Source of the DNA: Parus major
Lineage: Eukaryota > Chordata > Aves > Passeriformes > Paridae
Assembly (NCBI RefSeq): GCF_001522545.3
Contig: NC_031769.1
Coordinates: 133,132,689-133,196,688, forward strand
DNA: 64,000 nt
Direction: 5' to 3'
Below, piece by piece: positions 1-9,622 of this stretch (position 1 is the stretch's first letter; every line of letters starts with the position of its first letter). Position numbers and translations under genes: made by a program. The notes below the pieces were generated by a model, which ran no database searches, had not been told where the DNA came from, and saw only the letters and a list, made by a program, of their open reading frames with translations.

Positions 1-256
1 CATATTTATAATTTTACTCTTGAAAAAAAACCAACAAAAACCCTCAGAATTAAATCCCCTCTAGAATATCCATCCTTGTAGGAGAGGCTACTTCAAAAAT
101 CATTCATTTCGGTTCCCATGCACTTATCTATACAGGCTTTTGGAATATGTTTCAAACCAAAGGAAGTCCCAGACACTGCAGCAAAAAGTCGAGATTGTCA
201 GAAGTTAGTTTGATCTCTACAGCACTGTCACTAGTACGTTTTTGCTATGTACTTGA
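1..256. other. AT-rich flank, no gene seen
   Basis: Single-copy-looking AT-rich DNA with short A runs. There is no open frame of note, no repeat and no RNA gene that I can recognise. It ends where the octamer tail of the first CR1 copy begins. Confidence 0.6.
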
Positions 257-660
257 ATCATAGAATCGTTTAGGTTGGAAAAACCTCTAGGAACCCAAAA
301 TTATCCGCGCACTGCCAAGTCCACCTCTAAAGCAGGTCCCCGAGTGCCCTGTCCACACGTCTTTTGTACACAGCCAGGGATGGTGGCTCAGCCACTTCCC
401 GGGGAAGCTATTCCAGTGTTTGACAGTACTTTCAGTGCACAAGGTTTACCTAGCATCCAATCTAAACCTCCACTGGTGCAATATGAAACCATTTCCTCTC
501 ATCCTGCTTCTTGTTACCTGGGAGAAGAAACTGAGCCCCACCTCTCTGCAACCTCCGTTCAGGTAGCTGTAGAGAGCAGTAAGATTCCCTTTGAACCTGC
601 TTTTCTCCAGACTAAACACCCCCAGCTCCCTCAGCCGCTCCCTATGAGACCTGAAATAGA
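257..660 (-). mobile_element. CR1 LINE, 5'-truncated 3' end (ORF2 C-terminus and 3' UTR)
   Basis: On the minus strand this reads as the 3' end of an avian CR1 retrotransposon. The plus-strand left edge carries the complement of the CR1 tail octamer ATTCTATG followed by the usual GGTTGGAAAA-type 3' UTR. Further right, minus-strand translation gives the ORF2 C-terminal signature: RERLRELGVFSLEKSRFKGN, then a GGCREVG stretch, then an FSQVT and RGNG block and an RFRLD block. The intact element encodes an endonuclease and reverse transcriptase for target-primed retrotransposition. This copy is truncated at about 660, lacks both catalytic domains and has frame damage beyond the RFRLD block, so it is inert. 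Part of the usual GATGATCTT stretch before the tail is missing. Family assignment is from recognised consensus features, not a search. Confidence 0.9.
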
Positions 661-778
661 TGTTTGAAATTCCTGTTATACCCTGATCCAAGAAGCGGGG
701 GGTGTTCGTCGGTTTGTTTAGCGATGTTAGAAAGACAGTGACAGAGTGATTTTTTCCCATGGTGTGAGCAGCTGCTAG

Positions 779-894
779 GGCCGATGAGGTGCCGATAGGG
801 CTGATTATTTCCCGATATCGCTGGTTATTTGCCGACAGAACTGGTTATTTGCCGATAGAGCTGGTTATTTGCGGATAACGCTGGTTATTTGCCG
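779..894. repeat. 20-bp minisatellite, about 4.7 clear units plus degenerate start
   Basis: Four full units in exact 20-base register (801-820, 821-840, 841-860, 861-880) and a 14-base partial unit (881-894) follow the model CTGGTTATTTGCCGATAGAG. The spacing never slips, and divergence is mostly in the last six bases. Degenerate half-units (GCCGATAGGG at 791-800, GCCGATGAG at about 779) suggest the array once started further left. Each unit carries one or more CpGs, so the array forms the upstream shoulder of the CpG island. Period 20 is close to two helical turns, which would put any bound factor on one face of the DNA; that is inference. I do not recognise the unit as a known satellite. Confidence 0.85.
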
Positions 895-933
895 CTTTTC
901 CCCCCGCGCCTCCCGGCCCCGCTGCGGCCCCAG

Positions 934-1030
934 CGAGCCCGGCGCTGAGGGCGGAGCGCGGGCGCCCCCTGCCGGCCACGCCCCGCACTGCCGGGGGACG
1001 GGAGGGGCCGAGCCCGGCTGTGAGGGCGGA
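934..1030. repeat. 22-bp direct repeat pair carrying the two GC boxes
   Basis: The segments 934-955 and 1009-1030 match at 20 of 22 positions (CGAGCCCGGC, two variable bases, TGAGGGCGGA). They are 75 bp apart, and both hold a GGGCGG Sp/KLF-type site. This looks like an internal duplication within the CpG island that doubled its GC boxes. Confidence 0.7.
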
Positions 1031-1065
1031 CCCGGCACAGCCGCGGCAGCCCGAGCTGGATCTTC

Positions 1066-1291
1066 ATCGCCGCCGTGGCGAGACACTGCGTTTCAATGCA
1101 GAGGATTTGCTGACGGTGTTTTGAGATGCTCCATAGAACCCACAGTTTCTGCAGTCCAGCTAACCACATCCGCCGCCTGCAAATGCAGCTGCGCGGGCAG
1201 AAGAGTGAGGAGGCGGGGCACAGGCCAGGCTGGCCGCGGGCAGGGAGGCAGAGGGCCCGTCCCATGCTCAACCCTTCCTTCAGTAAATGTA
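1066..1291 (+). other. Possible first exon downstream of CpG island
   Basis: GC content falls from the island but stays above the local background to about 1280. A strong splice-donor match, GTAAGTG, begins at 1292 after AATGTA. It sits about 200 bp downstream of the island core, which is the geometry of a non-coding or 5'-UTR first exon on the plus strand. No recognisable peptide is encoded, no acceptor partner can be assigned, and the base before the donor is A rather than the favoured G. Treat this as a hypothesis only. Confidence 0.2.
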
Positions 1292-1584
1292 GTAAGTGTG
1301 CCCTAGGGTATACTTTTCACGAGGCCAATTTCTGACTAGCTGAAGGTATCACTAGCAAATCACTGGTAAAAATATATCCTTTTAGTGACCTGAAGAGTGC
1401 ATAGGAAATTAATCCTTTCTTTCGCTGCATATTTTCCGTAATTTACTCTCATTTTCTAAACGAAGTTAAAAAAAAGGAATAGAGGTTTATATTCAGGTTG
1501 CCACTGAAACCTACATGTTGGCATGTAACTCATTGAAGTTTTCTACATGTAATTGCCAACTGAGAGATACTACTGATTGAAATG

Positions 1585-1750
1585 GCTACCCTGGAACAAG
1601 ATGCCCAGAGAAGCTGTAGATTCCCCAACCCTGAAATTGTTCCAGATCAGGCTGGATGGGGCTTTGAGCAACCTAATCTAGTGGAAGGTATCATTGACCA
1701 TGGAAGAGATGTTGGAGCTAGAAGATCTTTTAGGTCCAATCTTCTCAACA
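1585..1750 (+). mobile_element. CR1 LINE 3' fragment
   Basis: Plus-strand sequence follows the CR1 ORF2 end and 3' UTR: CTGGAACAAGATGCCCAGAG, then a GATTCCCCAACCCTG block (the family's valine-aspartate-alanine-proline-serine-leucine region), then GGCTGGATGGGGCTTTGAGC, AACCTAATCTAGTGGAAGGT and GATGTTGGAGCTAGAAGATC. It ends near TTTTAGGTCCAATCTTC without the ATTCTATG octamers, so the tail is lost or decayed. At about 165 bp it has no enzymatic domain. It lies in the opposite orientation to the copy at 257-660, so the two CR1 copies flank the CpG island. Confidence 0.88.
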
Positions 1751-3201
1751 AAATCTGTGATTCTCTGAAATTCTGTAAAGTTTCCCTCTTCAATTATTTT
1801 CACACTATTACATACTTCATTTTCAAAAGTATTTCAACTATTGTTCCCTCCACAACATTCAAAACAGAAAATTTTTTGAATGTTCAAATTAATCATTGTA
1901 TCAGAATGTGATTACATTATTTGAGGCTGTCTTAATAGACATATTCTTCATAAATGAAGAGAAAAAAACAACTAAGCTTCTCACTCAGTCCAGGCAATGT
2001 CATATTTTCTGGCATTAGCAAAGGCTTTTGTGTTAAAAATGCCCTGCACAAATGATAAATTAGCTCCACTGCAGGGGGTAGATCTTGAAGTCATTAAAGT
2101 TAATGAAAATTTTTTCCATTAAACTAAGATTTTGCCTAAAAATATTTATGCTACTTTCTCAGTGACTCTCTGACTGTACAATCTTACAACACACTCCACT
2201 GCAGCCTTGGTAAAAGGATCTGGGCTTGGACCCAAGCCTCGATCCCTTATCAGACTAATTCTTCTTGTTTCAGTCAGCTGTAAACAATTGATACCATCAC
2301 TGAAAAGTGCAAGAAATCTGTTATAAATAATATTATCTGTCCTTGGAGAAATGTCATTCTCTCCTTTACACATAATGCTGACCTATATGTAATCTTAAAC
2401 TCCGTGTAGCGACATTAGCATTTCAGAGTGCTCAAAACTCAGAACCCATACTGCTGTGTGTGGTGTATGACAAAGACATGCAGTCCCCTCCTTCCTAAGG
2501 AAAGGAAGGTCTCAAGCTCCAGTTCTGAGGCACCATACGCCTACACAGGTCACCAGTGAAGGCACACAAGGTGCGGGATGTTTGCGAACAAGAACTGGCC
2601 CACACAGACAGATTGCTTCAGACTGGCTGAAAGTAGTTGAGCAACAACAGAGAACTCTTAATGTCCTTACAGTTTTACAATGGCAACATTCATGCACATT
2701 TGTACAGCATTCTGCTGTGGCTTCTTCTTGTAACTTGCATAAAGATTCACAAACTTTTTATCTACAATGGTTTGTATTTTCTGTCAGGTACAAAATGAAA
2801 CAAAATTAGTCACTGAAAGCAAAAGCAGAAACAGGGTAAATTATATTTAGATATTTATGACCTGGTAGCTTTAAAACTGAATGAAATGCCTGAGTGAGCA
2901 ATGGTGCTGGTGCCAATGTAAATTTGCACTACCAAAAGCTTCACAAATACGAGCAAGAGAGGAAGTGTGTGTCTGAAGGGTATGGGTATGAATCAGTCTA
3001 TGCCAGTATTATTTGCTATGCAAAACATAATAAGTACCGAGGTCCACTTGCATGGCAAATGATTTCAGATCTTTCATAGTAATTTAGAAGAGAAAGTAAA
3101 CAATAATTTGGACCTATATGGTATGAAGGACTCATAAGGAAGAATGAAACTCTACTATAGTATAGGCTACAGCTCTTCTGACACTTAGTTCTGTGCACTT
3201 A
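1751..3201. other. AT-rich DNA, no gene seen
   Basis: Frames are short (under 80 codons) and of unremarkable composition. No simple repeat longer than a few units, no CR1 homology and no RNA gene were recognised. Confidence 0.5.
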
Positions 3202-3515
3202 TCATAGAACCATAGAATATGCTGATCCTCCTGCCATTTCCTGGAGTCCTGTCACTTGTCTCAAGAATAAAGAGATTGCTACCTGCCTCTCCTCTTCCCC
3301 TCATGAGGAAGCTGTAACTGCAATGTCTCCCCTCAGTCTTCTCCAGGCTAAACAGACAAAGTGATCTCAGCTTCTCCTCATACAGCTTCCCCTCACACCC
3401 CTTCATTTTCCTTGCAGCCCTCCTTTGGATACTCACTAAGAGTTTCATGTCTTTCTTATATTGTGGTACCCAAAACTGCACAAAGAATGCAAAGTCAGGG
3501 CATTTACTCAACTTA
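3202..3515 (-). mobile_element. CR1 LINE fragment with internal 3' deletion
   Basis: Minus-strand translation gives CR1 ORF2 C-terminal landmarks in order: VQFWVPQYKKDMKLL, SIQRRAARKMKG, LYEEKLRSLCLFSLEK, then ETSDRTPGNG. In the family the GNG block is followed by about 45-50 more residues and a 3' UTR. Here the sequence passes within about 20 bases to the terminal octamer tail (complement of ATTCTATGG and TTCTATGA at 3202-3218). The last part of ORF2 and nearly all the 3' UTR are therefore missing while the tail remains. The copy is inert. The 5' end fades at about 3515, just past the CVQFW region. Confidence 0.88.
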
Positions 3516-6500
3516 AGTGATATGATCAACATATAGAGAGTTTAAAAAGCAGAACTAGAAGATAATCATAATTTAAAAGTGTGTTTACTTCTTGCAGTCT
3601 AAAATAGCATAGTCCCCCGTATGTGACAAACATGAAAAAAATCTACTTTTTAGAAGTTCAAGATATAATGAAGGCAATTAAAAAGCCGCAAACTCTAAGT
3701 ATGAAATAGAGAAAGAAAAAGTGCAAAGGAGACAAGGAATTATTTTTAAAATTTTTATTCAATTCCAACTAATTTTTATAAGATTTCTTGAATCCTCAAT
3801 GTTACCATGTTTAGGTTATGTCAAATGGATCTATTGTATGTGACAATGCAAGAAAGGATTCCCTCATGGTCATTGTGTGTGTAGGACACAGCTGTCACAG
3901 CAAAAGAAAGTATGTAGTAGTTTTAAAAATGTATCTTCTCATTAAATATAAGCCTTGAAATTCACAAATATATATATATATATTTACTACTTTCACTACA
4001 CATTATATTTTGCTATTTATATTTTTATGAAGGTCAGACTGTATATTGTTAAACAGGCTAGCTTGCAACATATTTGACATACTAGCATATTTAAAAAGTT
4101 GATTCTTTAATAGTGCTATCTGCAAAACATTTATAAGAAACTAGAATTTTGAGTACCAACTTCTCTATAAAACTGGATTTTCTAAAAAAGAAGGAAAGAT
4201 TATATAAAGTGTTTAAATATTTAAATTGTAAGCTTCCAATTTTCATGTTTTTCTAACACTTGTATGCATGTGGTCATGTATACAACATGTAAGACCACAG
4301 ACAGACTTTTGTGAAATAACTATTAATATATAGAGTAACCCTGAGAAACTACTTGAACAAAACAAAAAGTCAGTGATAACTTCACTTTCATTTTCACCTT
4401 GTGTTAAAGTCAGGGGTATTTTGTAAAATAAATGATTGAATTACTAAAAAAAAATCTTTGATTATTTGCATGCTGCTATAGTTACTTTGTTTCTCAGTTT
4501 CTTTGTTAGGGAGGTAGAACTGATCACCTGGATCATCACAGAAATTTCTTCATTTAAAAGAAGGGAGGTAAGTACCATATGTATTTTTTAAAGCATCCAA
4601 AACCAAACATCAAAACTGTCTTCTCTAATTACATTCTTTCAAAGACATTTGGTTTGAGAAGTAGCTAGTACACAGTCTGGTTTATATATATATACATGTC
4701 TATATCTGTCATGTATCCAAAAAGTGGGGTATGATATATAATGGTATTTTATTTATATAGTTGCCTATGTATAATGGAGGTACAGATACTAGTGCTTTGG
4801 CTTTGCATCTCTGTGGATTTGCATAGCTTGTTGCTTGTGATTTCTGCAGCTTGTTCATGAACGCCTCTCTCAGGAAGCAGGGGACAGTTTCACATCCATT
4901 TCAGAAGCAGCCTTTAGTGAAGACCAAATCTCAAGTGGAGCTACAGAACCCTTGTGCCCCCCCAGCCCCTCATTCTGCCTGGTAACACCTGTAGGCTGTG
5001 CATCCTGAACCAGCTAGCACCCAGTTTAGAGCATTTTCAGCATTCTGTAAGCACTGTTTGCAGTTCCATAAGAAGCCAACAGATCAGCTTTCTCTTGTTT
5101 TCTTTATTGAGGCTCTTGGTAAAAGAAGGATATTCCTGGTGTTGGAATTCCAGAACTAATATTTAATTCACTCAGAGAAGAAACTTTTTTTTTTTTTCAT
5201 GAAGAGCAATTTGTTTTAGTATTTTAATTTGTTTAAATTGTTATAAATATATTTTATACATAGTCAGTGAAGACATATCTACCTTTCCATTGATAACAGG
5301 AGCAGTGACAATGACACCTTAATATATAATGTCAAAGACCTATAGCATTATCTCAAATAATTACATTAAAAGTTGAATTTTTTCTACACAATTAACAAGA
5401 AATTATTTTAGTGACCAGCACAGTCTATCATAATCAGGTTCTCCAACAATGTTATAGTATTGTGTATGTGCGTGACATTTTTAAATAACAGAATAAGTGC
5501 TAAATGCTTACTAGATTAGTTATATATATATTAAAATAAATGCATAAATTGATGTGTGAATTATTTTTAAGGACTGATATGTAGCAGCTTGAAAGTCTTC
5601 CTTAAAGAGATATTTCTGTAAAATTTTGAGTGACTGAATTGTTTGAGAGAGTTAGTCTGCCCACAAATAATTTGGAATCTAAGGGAGGCTATAATTGTTA
5701 GCTAAGATATCTGCTGAAAATTGGTTAAGCATCCAGTGATTAGAACTCTTTGAGGTCTACATGTAAGTGCTCAGTGTGAGTATTGCTCTTCTGAGTTACA
5801 GAGCCTTGGTACATTTGTGATAACCCCTTACCAGGGAGATTTTCACTTTACTAAACCTGAAGTCGATTAATTGAAAACTTTCAAGGCCTGACATATAGTT
5901 TAGAAATATACCAGACCTCAGCCTAGTGTCTCACTGAAAACATTTACTTGTGACACATTATTGTGATCTTCTGGCCATTCTATGATTATAGCAGCAATAA
6001 GGACCCTGTGCCTTTTCTGCCACAGCCTCAAGAAAGTCAATAAGCAGGAGGCTTTTTCTTCATGTTTTTTCAATGTTACTTATTAGAAGAAAACAATGAA
6101 CTCTCTAATAAACCAAGGAGAACTATTTAGAATTGATAACATATATACTTTCAGAAAAAAACTTTGCTATTTCTGTGCAGCTAATGGGAGACATAAGCCT
6201 TAGCAGAAGCTTGAGCAGGACACAATAGCTACATTCAGTTTTCCTCTCCACACCATTAAGTGTTTAAAGGCTTTCAGTCTTGAAACAAAGACACGAAAAT
6301 TTTGAAGTAAAAAACCACAAGTTTATTTTTTAACTTGTGCATAGGAACACAGAATTTCAATGTTTGTCCTTCTCAAACCAGGTACTGCTCCAGGACTCCA
6401 GAAAGGAGGATCTGGGAGGCTGTACTGAATAGAGAAATTTTTCTATGTAGCAGTTCCAGACAGGAATGAAGTTTTAAGGACTAGAAGTACTGTACCAGCA

Positions 6501-8276
6501 CAAATAAAAACAAGACTTCTCACATTCTGGATATCACAAGCAATCTAAAGTCAAGAGTAGATTTAGCAGTATGAGGAGCCTACCCTTCAAAAGCTGGTAA
6601 ATCAGGAAAGATAATCGTAAATGGTATCTGCTGTTTGCATATTTGCTTCTGCTAAATAAGTAACACAAAGGGACAAAAACCCTACTGCGTAATAATTATC
6701 AAAGTGCACATTGCACCTCTTTATCTGCATCCTTTCATGTTTTCATTCCCAATCACTCTCAGGAGGTTGCTCACACTGAGAGATAAACCATCCTGAATCA
6801 GTTCTCACGTGTACACAGCCAAACACATTTGGAAAACTGCTATTCCCCCTCACACCTATACCCACACACAAATCTATCTACCCCTTCAGTTAGCCTCAGC
6901 CACAGGAAGAGAACAGCTATCCTATATGAGAGAAGAGCATAATTGCCTATCCCTGTCCTGCAGCTTTCCCCAGCTTGTAAGGTTATCATAAGAGGGACCC
7001 AGAGCAGAGTGAGAGAACCAGCACGGCGACGCCATAGCACGACCTCTCTCTAATCCTATAATGGATACATTTTCCTCTGGTCCAATTACAAATTGAATCC
7101 TTTCCAGTTGTTTTTTTTTCCTATGAATTTAGTTCACAAACTCCCTTAGCGGGGATAAGTTCCCTATCATAAGGCTGAAGTTTACCACCTTACCCTCTGC
7201 TGCCTGTGGCTCTCCTTTCAGTGCTAATATTACAGTTTCTGGCATAATACTGTCTTGCACAACTATATCCAACTTTAAATTCAGCTTTCCCTGTGCTTTC
7301 AGACTGACAGCCCATTCATCTTACCCTTTAAAATTTCTGGGTTTTCATAATAAAGCTAATGTGGAGTGCAACATCTTCAGCATTTTTGTAATGCAATTTT
7401 ACAGCCACCCTCCTCTGACTACAGCCGCTGAAAACAATCAAGTGCATGAGAACAAAGCATTTCTTAGAGAAAACCCTTTTGAGTCTAAAATACCTGCAAT
7501 ATTGCTTTTGTACAGAGAAAAAAACAGTGTTTCCTCCAATCATTTCATTTGTACAATTTTTGGACCTTTCATTTGGATGAATCTTGAGTATAAGCTGAAG
7601 ACCTATTTTTTCTTAGATAATTTATAGAGCATCAGTTATTGTTCAGTAAGTATTTAAAAGCATGGAAACTAATAAATACTTGCTTCAATCAGTGTCTGAA
7701 TTTTGACTGACCATTGCCACATAGAGATTTCAAGTATAAAATTTTAAAAAAAATTTAAAGACTTGTCTCATATCAACCAGTCTTTGATATTTCCTTTTTC
7801 ATCTCTCCTAGACTCTTCTTCAGTTGAGTTCATTAGTGGTAGAGTCAGTCCCTTGGATCTTCCTAATATCTTTCAAAAAACTTCAAGAAAACAGAAAAAT
7901 CACTGCAGTCTGACTCCAAATGATTCCAGAAATCCTGGGGAGTTTTTCCAGCAGAGTTCTTGTGTTCTATCACGAAACGTGCCAATTTTTCATGGTTGCT
8001 TCTCTGAACAAATGCAAACTTTTCTTTTTTTTTTAAAAAAAAGAAAAATAAAATAATTTTTTTAAAAATTACACCTGAAAAGTGTGACCCAATTCTTACA
8101 GGTGCACATGGATAATCTCCATCTTCTGTAAGCTATGTGAGGATGACTGCACATTTTTGCATGCTGTACAGCTGTTCCCTACAGGCAACTCTAGATGAGA
8201 ACTCAAAGTCACTGTAACAATTTTTCCTTTTTGATTTCCCTGTAGTAGAGGGAGAATGAGAAATCACTTGCAATGC
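3516..8276. other. AT-rich DNA with minor simple repeats, no gene seen
   Basis: Nearly 4.8 kb of low-GC sequence with short (AT)n runs, for example (AT)8 at 3968-3983 and a shorter run near 4686. Frames do not exceed about 100 codons and show no recognisable motif. A lone CCATTCTATGATTATAG at about 5973 resembles a CR1 tail, but the preceding bases do not match the CR1 3' UTR, so no element is called. Confidence 0.5.
8020..8047. repeat. Oligo-T/oligo-A near-palindrome
   Basis: TTTTC plus ten T is followed directly by eight A plus GAAAA, giving a 13-bp inverted repeat with a two-base mismatch at the centre. It could extrude as an AT hairpin, but such tracts arise easily in AT-rich DNA. Confidence 0.6.
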
Positions 8277-8322
8277 AAGGTTTGCTCTCAGAACCTTACA
8301 AGGTTTGCTCTCAGAACCTTAC
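8277..8322. repeat. Perfect 23-bp tandem duplication
   Basis: Two identical adjacent copies (8277-8299, 8300-8322) share the core GGTTTGCTCTCAGAACCTTA. A further partial echo (AAGGCTTACAAGG) follows. Perfect identity points to a recent slippage or duplication event. Confidence 0.9.
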
Positions 8323-9548
8323 AAGGCTTACAAGGAGTCAGCCAAGGCCACAGGCTGACCCCAGCCTCTTTTCCCCAACACAAACACTGTTCAGGAAACA
8401 CACACTTCTTGCACTTCAAGATTTGAGAAGGTCTGCTTCCTAACATTCTTGAATGCATCTATTATATATAATACTAAAAGTCTTATTTTATAAGTTTAGA
8501 ACTCTAGTCGCATCAGAAAACTGTGTGGGGATATTAAAAGTTATTATTTTATATAATTTGCATTATGATAATGCAAAAATATTTCAGTCCTGTTCAAACT
8601 CTGTTCTGTCACGTTGTGTAGGAACTACATACACAGAGTAGACTTTTCCTAATGGAAAACCTTTTTCTTCAAGAGATATATGGCTTTCATTTCCACATGG
8701 TCCTGGGAAATCTGTTAAGTACATAACACAAGTATTCTCTAAACTCTGACACTAAATACCATTTATAGCTGTCTGTCTCTGGAGTAGGGGTCACTAATGG
8801 CATTCTCCAGTTCTCTACATTACCAGTGCAGAGTCAGTGTGATGGGCTCTAGGCAAAAGAATCTAAAAGAGGCTAGTTATAACTCTGTCATAGTGCCAGA
8901 TGTAAATATAAATCACTATAATTATAAGTGTTTGAAATACACATGGATCAAATGGCTTTATGGTAATTTAAAGCTTAGAAATTGAAACTGTTTAGAAATT
9001 TTCGTATTATCTATGGCCTTGTGCCTTCATTTCTTTTAGGAAAGTCAAAGGAACAAAGAATTAATTTCCTGGTGGAAAAGTAGCTATTATTAAGTCTTTA
9101 GAATGAGCAAATTTTTCCATTATTTGGCAAAATCAGGAAAACACACTAGCTAACAATATTTCTGTAAAAATATATATTTTCAAATGTTTAAATAACATCT
9201 AACTAATTAAATTAATATAAATATATATAAAACAACAATATCCCTTCTCTCCTGAAGGCATACATGGGTTTGGATTGTGCTAGAGGAGATATTTATGATT
9301 CAGCTACAGAGAGAAATGATATACAATGAACCATACGTTTGTGTAAAAACTGGAATTATGAATGTATAAATGTATAACTGTGCATACATATATATTTGCC
9401 ATAAAACTGCCATAATATTAGCAGTTACCTACTACCTGAATTCTGAAGACAAAGGGCCTCTACTTCCCTATATGGCCTCAGTTTAGGAATGTAACTCAAC
9501 TGAGGTCATTGTATGCCTAAAATTAATATATTGGCTAATAAGGATGCA
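8323..9548. other. AT-rich DNA, no gene seen
   Basis: Low-GC sequence with short frames only. Nothing is recognised apart from short AT runs around 9170-9240. Confidence 0.5.
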
Positions 9549-9575
9549 AAATAATAATAATAATAATAATAATAA

Positions 9576-9622
<47 letters not shown>
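9549..9622. repeat. Compound microsatellite (AAT)9 (AGT)15
   Basis: About nine AAT units run to 9576 and switch cleanly to about fifteen AGT units up to 9622. Both halves appear uninterrupted, implying a polymorphic, recently active tract. The switch differs by one A-to-G change per unit, consistent with a variant unit that then expanded. Confidence 0.95.

Larger units (their letters stand above)
779..1090. promoter_or_regulatory. Orphan CpG island, candidate promoter
   Basis: GC content rises abruptly from the mid-30s to roughly 75% between about 893 and 1065, and CpG is frequent rather than depleted (GCGCC, GGCGCTG, GAGCGCGGGCGCC). Two GC boxes (GGGCGG) lie at 949-954 and 1024-1029, both on the plus strand. 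No TATA box stands out, as is usual for CpG-island promoters. No coding frame downstream resembles a known protein. The 145-codon frame over 869-1306 and its antisense counterparts have composition expected when stops are rare in GC-rich DNA. The island could start a long non-coding RNA or a gene whose next exons are outside the window. An exapted GC-rich repeat is the main alternative. Confidence 0.55.

Noticed and set aside
275..667. 130-codon plus-strand open frame
   Set aside because: It is the antisense of a CR1 ORF2 and 3' UTR; the minus-strand reading explains the sequence.
869..1306. 145-codon frame and overlapping minus frames in the CpG island
   Set aside because: Stop codons are rare in such GC-rich sequence, frames open on both strands, and no domain or homology is recognisable.
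5966..5992. CCATTCTATGATTATAG as a CR1 tail
   Set aside because: The upstream bases do not match the CR1 3' UTR.
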